Positions 6,066 to 11,450 of a stretch of 11,450 bases of DNA are shown here, piece after piece. The notes under the pieces were generated by a model. The model saw nothing but the letters and a program-made list of their open reading frames with translations, ran no database searches and was not told where the DNA came from. The first letter of the stretch is position 1, and every line of letters begins with the position of its first letter. The position numbers and the translations under genes are program-made. Location of the stretch: NCBI GenBank assembly GCA_964408025.1, contig CAYOXX010000098.1, positions 1 to 11,450 on the forward strand, written 5' to 3'. Source of the DNA: CAYOXX01 sp964408025 (lineage in GTDB: Bacteria > Acidobacteriota > DATKUA01).

Positions 6066-8147
6066 ATCCTGTTCGCCGGCCTCCTGTTCGAGCCGGGGCA
6101 GGAGCCGCTCGAGCGGTGCGCCGGGCGCCGCCTCGAGAACGGGCAGCGCCGGCGACGCCCCCGGCGCCGTCAGGTGGCGCCCCAGGTAGCGTATCAGTCC
6201 CGCCGCCGCGTCCGACGGGGGCATTTCCCCCCCTCCCTCTGCCCCCTCATCATCGCTGCCGCACGCGCCGGCCAGCGCCCTCAGCAGCTCGCCGGAGGCG
6301 ACCGCCGCGCAGTCTGACGGGAACGCTTCGTTTTCCCAGCGCAGCTGCCAGCCTAGCGGCCCCCGGGCGACGGGATCGGTTTCCTCGTCTTCCAGACTCC
6401 ACCACAGCTCCGGAGGGCCGCCTTCCGACACCAAGACCGTGGCGCCGCGCATCAGCTCTCGCTCCAGCTCGGCCAGCGTTTCCGGCGACCAGCCCTCGCC
6501 TAGTCCCGGCGGTAACTCTGCACCCGCGACAGCAGCGTAGCGCTCTGGCGGCCTCTCGGGCAGCGATGTCGTCACGGTTTCCCCGCCGATGCTGTGAGCC
6601 AGCGCGAGCCGCCGCAGCAGGCGGCTGGCGATCTCCCCTGTCCGCGCAGGCCGCTGATCGTCGTCTCCGTCCGGCGCGGTTACGGCGCGCATGAAAACGA
6701 CTCCGGCCATCGTCTCCAGCCTCAACCTTTGTGCCGAGACGACGGGTCTGTAGAGCACGGCGGCGACGGCGGGCGAGTCGAGGTAGACCGTCTTTCCGGG
6801 GAGCGCGAGTGACCAGGCGGTCTGCAGCAGTGTTGCCCAGTGCAGCAGCAACGGATTGGCGTGCGGAAAGCCCTCAAGTCTTGCCTGCAGCGCCTCGGGG
6901 TGGGGGCCGGCGGCCAGTGCGCGCTCGATCCAGCGCAGCACCTCCGCCCAGTGGGCCGCGATGGGGCGCCCGTCGGCTGAGCCGGTGGCCAGGATCATCT
7001 CCAGGGTAATCCACAGCTCGCCGTCGGAGAGCGTAGGCAGGGGAGCCACCTGCTCGGTCGCTTCCGCGAGCGAGCGCCGGGTGGCGGCCGTCAGCGCGTC
7101 GGCCAGCGTCAGCGTTGCCAGACGCGGTCGCCGCCCGGGGCTCAGTATGCCGATCTCCAGCCGCAGCGCCGTCAGCGCCCCGTCGGTCGCCGAGCCGTCG
7201 CTGGAAGGCAGGTCGAGCGGCGAGCCGGGCATCCGCAGGCTCCCGACCCTCACGGAGGGAGTCAGACGCGCAGATCCTGCGGGCCCGCGCGAAAGCCGCG
7301 TGGTCAGGGCGACGGTGCCGTTCGCCGCCGCCACGCACGGCACCCTGCGCTCCAGCACGAGCGTCGTGGTGAGCCGCCGTCCTTCGAGGCGCTCTGCGAA
7401 CAACCTCAGGCGCACCCAGTGGAAGAGCTCGGTCGGCATCGACGAGAGGTAGTTGATCACCGCCCGCGGGCTCAGGGCCACTTCGGTTTCCGCCGGCAGG
7501 CAGGGATGGAGATCGACCCAGCGGTCCCCGGCCGCCAGCTGCACCCAGAGATAATCGCCCGCCGCCTCAACGGCCTCGGCGAATCGTCCCGCCGTCGGCG
7601 CTTTTTCGATGCCGCCAAGCTCCGATGCCGCGGCCTCAAGTACGGCACCGGTCAGCACCGCCTCCCGCTCCTCGAACCGCGCCCACGCCTCGCTCCAGCG
7701 CTCGGGAGCGATACCCAGCCAGGCGAGGTCTTCGAGCGCGAGCGGTCCCTCTTCGGCCCGCGGCGCCGGCCGTACCGACGCAGTCAGCAGCTCGACGAGG
7801 TTCTCGGGAAGCCGGCACCTGGCCAGGCGCGAGCGCGCGCCGGTCGCGTCCAGCATCTCCTTGAGCAGGATCGCCTGGTCGTACGAGTTACCCGCCCCGG
7901 CCGCCAGAGTGCCGTGCCCCCCGCGCAGTGCGCCGCGGTACGGCTCGAAGCGGATCTCGTCGCGGACGAAGCGGAAGATGGCCTGCGCATCACCGCCCAG
8001 GAGAACCGAAAGCAGGCGCGGCGACAGGGCGCGGATCGACGGGGCGCTCTGCAGGCGCTCGCCGAAGCGGCCGGCGTAGTCTTGCGGCGGCGGTAAGACG
8101 GCCAGCAGTGCCGCGGCGAATAGTGCGGCTGCGGACATCATCATCAT
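6045..8147 (-). CDS. Exported protein with degenerate transglutaminase-like core
   Basis: A protein of 700 residues with no assigned function. After four start-region Met residues, 5-19 form a hydrophobic Ala/Leu segment that looks like a signal peptide or N-terminal anchor, though without basic residues before it. Residues about 55-112 resemble a transglutaminase-like core (FRFVRDEIRFEPYRG, GAGNSYDQAILLKEML). The position of the catalytic Cys is S88. A later piece, DYLWVQL...WVDLHP (198-215), matches the family's HxWVE...WxxxDP with Y199 for His and H214 for Asp. It is therefore probably not an active transglutaminase or protease. The remainder (about 225-700) shows no recognised domain. It has long Ala/Leu/Arg-rich segments, two nearby Cys residues around the motifs SDCAAV and GACGSDD, and an acidic, glycine-rich patch. 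It follows murA by 17 nt, so co-expression with envelope synthesis is likely. Confidence 0.75.
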   Translation of the reverse strand: MMMMSAAALFAAALLAVLPPPQDYAGRFGERLQSAPSIRALSPRLLSVLLGGDAQAIFRFVRDEIRFEPYRGALRGGHGTLAAGAGNSYDQAILLKEMLDATGARSRLARCRLPENLVELLTASVRPAPRAEEGPLALEDLAWLGIAPERWSEAWARFEEREAVLTGAVLEAAASELGGIEKAPTAGRFAEAVEAAGDYLWVQLAAGDRWVDLHPCLPAETEVALSPRAVINYLSSMPTELFHWVRLRLFAERLEGRRLTTTLVLERRVPCVAAANGTVALTTRLSRGPAGSARLTPSVRVGSLRMPGSPLDLPSSDGSATDGALTALRLEIGILSPGRRPRLATLTLADALTAATRRSLAEATEQVAPLPTLSDGELWITLEMILATGSADGRPIAAHWAEVLRWIERALAAGPHPEALQARLEGFPHANPLLLHWATLLQTAWSLALPGKTVYLDSPAVAAVLYRPVVSAQRLRLETMAGVVFMRAVTAPDGDDDQRPARTGEIASRLLRRLALAHSIGGETVTTSLPERPPERYAAVAGAELPPGLGEGWSPETLAELERELMRGATVLVSEGGPPELWWSLEDEETDPVARGPLGWQLRWENEAFPSDCAAVASGELLRALAGACGSDDEGAEGGGEMPPSDAAAGLIRYLGRHLTAPGASPALPVLEAAPGAPLERLLPRLEQEAGEQDLPGERL

Positions 8148-8154
8148 CTTCTCC
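8148..8154 (-). promoter_or_regulatory. Shine-Dalgarno that bears on the start of the pseudo-transglutaminase gene
   Basis: GGAG (8154 to 8151) precedes four tandem ATG codons at 8147, 8144, 8141 and 8138. Spacing to the first is only 3 nt, against 6 to the second and 9 to the third. The second or third ATG is the more likely initiator, shortening the protein by one or two residues. Confidence 0.55.
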
Positions 8155-8164
8155 GGGAGGCCGC

Positions 8165-9412
8165 TCAGGCAGTCCGCTCGATATCGGCGCCGAGGCTGCG
8201 CAGCTTGGCGACGATGTGGCTGTATCCCCTGTCGATGTGGTAGACGCGGTTGACTACGGTGCGGCCCTCGGCCGCGAGGCCGGCGAGCACCAGCGATGCC
8301 GAGGCGCGCAGGTCGGTGGCCATCAGGCTCGCCCCGCTCAGCGGCGTGGGGCCCTCAACCACGGCGCTGCCCCCCTCGATCTGGACTCGGGCGCCCATGC
8401 GCTTGAGCTCCGGCACGTGCATGAAGCGGTTCTCGAAGATCGTCTCGGTGACCACCGAGGTGCCGCGCGCCTGGGTCATGAGCGCGGTGTACTGCGCCTG
8501 CATGTCGGTCGGGAAGCCGGGAAAGGGTGCGGTGCCGACGTCGCGAGCGCGCAGCCCCGAGGGGGCGGTGGTGATCGCCTCCTCGCCGACCTCGAGACGG
8601 GCGCCGCAGTCGGCGAGCTTGTCGATGAGCGCGCGCATCCGGTCTGGCTCGCAGCCAGTCACCTCGACCTCGCCGCCGGTGATCAGGCCGGCGATCAGGT
8701 ATGTGCCGGTTTCGATCCGGTCCGGGATTATGCGGTGCTCCGCCCCGCCCAGCTCCTCGACGCCCTCGACGGTGAGCGTCGGCGTACCCAATCCCTCGAT
8801 CTTCGCCCCCATCCTGCCTAGCAGCAGCCCGAGGTCGACCACCTCCGGCTCCATGGCGCAGTTGCGCAGCACCGTGGTCCCGCGAGCCAGCGCGGCGGCC
8901 ATGAGGGCGTTCTCGCTGCCGGTCACCGTGATCCTGTCGAAGGTGATCTCGCCGCCCTGAAGCCGCCCGGCGGCGGCCGAGAGGTAACCGTGCTCGAGAT
9001 CGATGTCGGCGCCCAGGTGCCTGAGCGCCTCGACGTGCAGGTTCACAGGCCTGGCGCCGATGGCGCAGCCGCCGGGCAGCGATACCAGCGCGCGGCCAGC
9101 TCGGGCCATCAGGGGACCGAGGACGAGGATCGAAGCCCGCATCTTGCGCACCAGGTCGTAAGGAGCCTCGTGGGAGGCGAGGCGGCGGGCTCGGATCTCG
9201 AGCGCGTCGCCGTCGCGGCGCACCTGCGCCCCGAGGTGCTGCAGCAGCAGGACCATCGAGTCGACATCGTGCAGCTCCGGCACGTTAGCCAGCGTCACCG
9301 GCGCGGAGGTCAGCAGCGCCGCGGCCATCTGGGGCAGCGCGGCGTTCTTGGCGCCGCTAACCGCCACACTGCCGGCCAGCGGTCGCCCTCCGACTATGGA
9401 AAAGCGGTCCAC
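8165..9412 (-). CDS. murA: UDP-N-acetylglucosamine 1-carboxyvinyltransferase
   Basis: Cytoplasmic enzyme that transfers enolpyruvate from PEP to UDP-GlcNAc, the first committed step of peptidoglycan synthesis. The 415 residues match the family. Seen: K22-N23 in SGAKNAALP, R92, the catalytic loop PGGCAIGARPVNLH with C116 (the fosfomycin-reactive cysteine, C115 in E. coli), D303 in FPTDMQAQ, R369 in ATDLRA and R395 in HIDRGY. The set is complete, so activity and fosfomycin sensitivity of the target are expected; a Cys-to-Asp change would have indicated resistance. The start is GTG at 9412, 3 nt after the prmC stop, with AAGGAGGG 7 nt upstream inside the end of prmC. This marks translational coupling. 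Confidence 0.98.
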   Translation of the reverse strand: MDRFSIVGGRPLAGSVAVSGAKNAALPQMAAALLTSAPVTLANVPELHDVDSMVLLLQHLGAQVRRDGDALEIRARRLASHEAPYDLVRKMRASILVLGPLMARAGRALVSLPGGCAIGARPVNLHVEALRHLGADIDLEHGYLSAAAGRLQGGEITFDRITVTGSENALMAAALARGTTVLRNCAMEPEVVDLGLLLGRMGAKIEGLGTPTLTVEGVEELGGAEHRIIPDRIETGTYLIAGLITGGEVEVTGCEPDRMRALIDKLADCGARLEVGEEAITTAPSGLRARDVGTAPFPGFPTDMQAQYTALMTQARGTSVVTETIFENRFMHVPELKRMGARVQIEGGSAVVEGPTPLSGASLMATDLRASASLVLAGLAAEGRTVVNRVYHIDRGYSHIVAKLRSLGADIERTA

Positions 9413-9415
9413 AGC

Positions 9416-10297
9416 TCAGCCCTCCTTGCCGCTAACCACCACTCTGGGGATGCCCCGCAGGTCGGGCGCGGTGCGGAGGTGGCCCAGGGAGGGCTCCGCG
9501 GCGACGATCGCCTCCACCGGGCCGGCCTGCCGCGCGCCGCACTCCAGGTAGAGCCGCCCCCCGGGTTTCATCAGCAGCGCCGCCTGCGGAACCAGCCGCC
9601 GGAAGATCTCCAGGCCGGTGGGTCCGGCCACCAGCGCCCGTCGCGGCTCCGCACCGATCACCTCCGCCGGCAGCGCCGCCGCCTCCCCCTCCCCGATATA
9701 GGGCGGATTGGAGACCACGGCGTCGACCGAGCCGGGCCCGAGCCGCTCCAGCGCCGGCGCCAGCAGGTCGCCGTGCAGCAGTGAAATCCTGTCTGAGACG
9801 TTGTTGCGGGAGGCGTTGATCGCCGCCACCTCCAGCGCGCCCTGCTCGACGTCGATGCCGATCACCTCCGCCTGGGGGAACTCCAGCGCGATTGCCACGG
9901 CCAGGCAGCCGCTGCCGGTGCCGACGTCGACTGTCCTCGGCGCCGCGTTTTTGTCCGGGAAATCCTTCAGCAGCTCCTCGACGATGTGCTCGCTTTCCGG
10001 CCGCGGCACCGGCACCCGCGGGTCGACGTAGAACTCGCGCGACCAGAACTCCGCCCGGCGGGTGATGTACTGCAGCGGCTCGCGGCGCAGCCTGCGCCCC
10101 ACGAGCCCGGCATAGCGGGCCTGCAGGTCGGGGGGCAGCTGGTCGTTCCAGCGGCCGAAAAGGCCGGCGGAGTCGGTCCGAAGCAGGTGCTGCATCAGTA
10201 GCTGGGCGTTGCGGCGCGCCTCCGCGATCTCCTGGGTCTCCATATGCTCGGCGGCCTCCTCGACGGCCCGGGCAATAGTCGCTTCCGCGGTCCTCAT
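9416..10297 (-). CDS. prmC: Peptide chain release factor N5-glutamine methyltransferase
   Basis: SAM-dependent enzyme that methylates the glutamine of the GGQ motif in release factors RF1 and RF2, increasing termination efficiency. The 293 residues fit the family. An N-terminal helical domain (about 1-80) is followed by QYI...EFWSREFYVDPRVPVPRPESE (76-103), SAM motif I VDVGTGSGCLA (123-133), the acidic end of the next strand GIDVEQ (147-152), and the signature NPPY (197-200) that positions the target glutamine. EPRRALVAGPTGL follows. The family usually has Gly after QYI, where R80 follows Thr here; the effect is unknown. It starts at an ATG that overlaps the prfA stop (ATGA, 4 nt). With only GGGGGA directly before it, translation probably depends on coupling to prfA, its own substrate. 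Confidence 0.97.
   Translation of the reverse strand: MRTAEATIARAVEEAAEHMETQEIAEARRNAQLLMQHLLRTDSAGLFGRWNDQLPPDLQARYAGLVGRRLRREPLQYITRRAEFWSREFYVDPRVPVPRPESEHIVEELLKDFPDKNAAPRTVDVGTGSGCLAVAIALEFPQAEVIGIDVEQGALEVAAINASRNNVSDRISLLHGDLLAPALERLGPGSVDAVVSNPPYIGEGEAAALPAEVIGAEPRRALVAGPTGLEIFRRLVPQAALLMKPGGRLYLECGARQAGPVEAIVAAEPSLGHLRTAPDLRGIPRVVVSGKEG
9420..9427 (-). promoter_or_regulatory. Shine-Dalgarno of murA within the prmC end
   Basis: AAGGAGGG ends 7 nt before the GTG at 9412. The strength and spacing support GTG as the murA start despite the lack of an ATG. The site overlaps the last prmC codons, so ribosomes finishing prmC could feed murA. Confidence 0.8.
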
Positions 10298-11376
10298 TCC
10301 CCCAGGGCCCCGACCTCGTCACGCAGGCGCTGCGCCTCGAAGTGGGCTACCAGCGGATCGATGACCTGGTCCAGCGAGCCGTCCAGGATCTCGCCGAGCC
10401 GGTGCAGCGTCGCGCCGGTGCGGTGATCGGTGACGCGGTTCTGCGGGAAGTTGTAAGTGCGGATCTTCTCGCTGCGGTCGCCGGAGCCGACCTGGCCGCG
10501 GCGGTCGGCGGCGATCGACTCCTGCTGCTCGCGTTTCGCGATGTCGTGGAGCCGGCTCCTGAGCACCTTCAGCGCCCGCGCCTTGTTCTTGTGCTGCGAT
10601 TTCTCGTCCTGGCAGCTGACCACCAGCCCGGTAGGCAGGTGGGTGATGCGCACCGCCGAGTAGGTGGTGTTGACGCTCTGGCCGCCGGGACCGGAGCTGC
10701 AGAAGCGGTCGATGCGCAGGTCCTTCTCGTCCACCTCCACCTCGACGTCGTCAGCCTCCGGCAGCACGGCCACGGTCACGGCGCTGGTGTGGATGCGCCC
10801 GCTGGCCTCGGTCTGCGGCACCCGCTGCACCCGGTGCACTCCGCTCTCGTACTTCAGGCGGCTGTAGGCGCCCTCGCCCTCGACTATCGCCGTCACCTCC
10901 TTGATGCCGCCGACGCCGGTGGCGTGGGTGTCGGTGGTCTGCACCTTCCAGTGCTTCTGCTCGGCGTAGCGGCTGTACATGCGGAAGATCTCGGCGGCGA
11001 ACAGCGCCGCCTCCTCGCCGCCGGTGCCGGCACGGATCTCGAGGATCACGTTGCGGGCGTCGCTGGGGTCCCTGGGCGCCAGCAGCGCCTTGAGCTCGCC
11101 GAGCACCTTCTCGCGCTCGGCGCCCAGGAGCTCGATCTCCTCGCGGGCCAGGGCACTCATCTCCGCGTCGTCGCTCTCGCGCAGCATCTGCTCAGCGTCG
11201 CGGAGCTGCTCGTCGAGTTTGCGTAGCGCCCGCGCGCCTCCGGCGGCCGGCTCGAGCTCGGCGTGCTCGCGCACCAGGCGGCGGTAGAGATCGCTGTCGG
11301 GGTGGGCCGCCGCCTCGCCGAGCCGCTCGGTCAGCTCCTCGTACTTCCGCTCCAGATCTTGCAGCTTGTCGATCAT
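10294..11376 (-). CDS. prfA: Peptide chain release factor 1
   Basis: Terminates translation at UAA and UAG by triggering peptidyl-tRNA hydrolysis on the ribosome. The 360 residues are the normal full length. The N-terminal coiled region (about 1-105) is rich in Glu, Leu and Arg. IRAGTGGEEAALFA (114-127) follows. The stop-codon-reading tripeptide PxT of RF1 lies in VQRVPQTEASGRIHTS at 187-189, here PQT rather than PAT or PVT. The catalytic loop SSGPGGQSVNTTYS has GGQ at 231-233. The PxT motif, rather than SPF, excludes RF2. ATG at 11376 has a rather close AGGGA. The next gene, prmC, methylates Q233, so substrate and modifier are made from one transcript. Confidence 0.99.
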   Translation of the reverse strand: MIDKLQDLERKYEELTERLGEAAAHPDSDLYRRLVREHAELEPAAGGARALRKLDEQLRDAEQMLRESDDAEMSALAREEIELLGAEREKVLGELKALLAPRDPSDARNVILEIRAGTGGEEAALFAAEIFRMYSRYAEQKHWKVQTTDTHATGVGGIKEVTAIVEGEGAYSRLKYESGVHRVQRVPQTEASGRIHTSAVTVAVLPEADDVEVEVDEKDLRIDRFCSSGPGGQSVNTTYSAVRITHLPTGLVVSCQDEKSQHKNKARALKVLRSRLHDIAKREQQESIAADRRGQVGSGDRSEKIRTYNFPQNRVTDHRTGATLHRLGEILDGSLDQVIDPLVAHFEAQRLRDEVGALGE

Positions 11377-11403
11377 GGTTCCCTGACGTTTGCCTAGCAG
11401 ATG

Positions 11404-11418
11404 AGGCGATTATCGCCT
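11404..11418. repeat. Perfect inverted repeat over the prfA -10 box
   Basis: AGGCGA and TCGCCT flank a 3-nt centre, giving a 15-bp palindromic site. No T run follows on either strand, so it does not look like a terminator. It contains the -10 hexamer of the promoter candidate and would lie just outside the transcript if the start is near 11402. That layout fits a repressor operator, though chance is possible. Confidence 0.5.
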
Positions 11419-11438
11419 ATAGACCCGCTTCGAGACAA
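11409..11438 (-). promoter_or_regulatory. Sigma-70-type promoter candidate for prfA-prmC-murA
   Basis: Minus-strand TTGTCT (11438 to 11433, four of six) is followed by an 18-nt spacer and GATAAT (11414 to 11409, five of six). A start near 11402 would give a leader of about 26 nt before the prfA ATG. Confidence 0.5.
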
Positions 11439-11450
11439 GGGATGGGAGGG

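Larger units (their letters stand above)
11377..11450. other. Leader of prfA, no gene visible
   Basis: The 74 bases upstream of prfA hold a promoter candidate and a palindrome, listed separately. On the minus strand one frame stays open from the edge to a TAG near 11392, but it is too short and featureless to call the end of an upstream gene. Confidence 0.5.

Noticed and set aside
10342..11226. Plus-strand frame of 294 codons opposite prfA
   Set aside because: Leu/Val/Ala/His-rich antisense shadow of a full-length release factor.
1..11450. Mobile element, defence system or horizontally acquired island
   Set aside because: No transposase, integrase, nuclease, toxin-antitoxin pair, direct-repeat boundary or tRNA gene was found; the genes are mostly core and on one strand.

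Overview
The window reads as a compact chromosomal segment from a GC-rich bacterium. Nine protein genes, all on the minus strand, fill almost all of it, so transcription runs from right to left. No RNA gene, insertion sequence, integrase, CRISPR array or phage gene is visible. The gene families do not fix the lineage. prfA-prmC-murA is a widespread bacterial cluster. The large secreted M14 peptidase with a C-terminal glutamine-amidotransferase-like domain recalls Gemmatimonadota, Bacteroidota and other FCB-type or candidate phyla. An uncultivated diderm bacterium is my weak guess.

Right part (11450 to about 8165): a promoter-like sequence with an inverted repeat over its -10 box precedes prfA (release factor 1), prmC (the methyltransferase that modifies the release-factor GGQ glutamine) and murA (first committed step of peptidoglycan synthesis). 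prfA and prmC overlap by ATGA and murA starts 3 nt after prmC, so these three are almost certainly co-transcribed.

Middle (8147 to 5649): two genes of uncertain function. The first is a 700-residue, probably exported protein with a transglutaminase-like core whose catalytic Cys, His and Asp positions appear replaced by Ser, Tyr and His. The second is a 117-residue, probably all-beta protein placed directly upstream of accB, where many bacteria carry efp.

Left part (5538 to 137): accB and accC encode the biotin carrier and biotin carboxylase of acetyl-CoA carboxylase. They are followed by thiE (thiamine phosphate synthase) and a 906-residue secreted M14 zinc carboxypeptidase-like protein. The peptidase gene has its own good sigma-70-type promoter (TCGACA-17 nt-TATACT) and a strong ribosome binding site. 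It is followed by a perfect 14-bp hairpin that probably ends transcription.

Most of the window is housekeeping. The parts most worth following up are the pseudo-transglutaminase, the small protein before accB, the operator-like palindrome at the prfA promoter and the separately promoted peptidase. I see no convincing evidence for a new multi-gene system.
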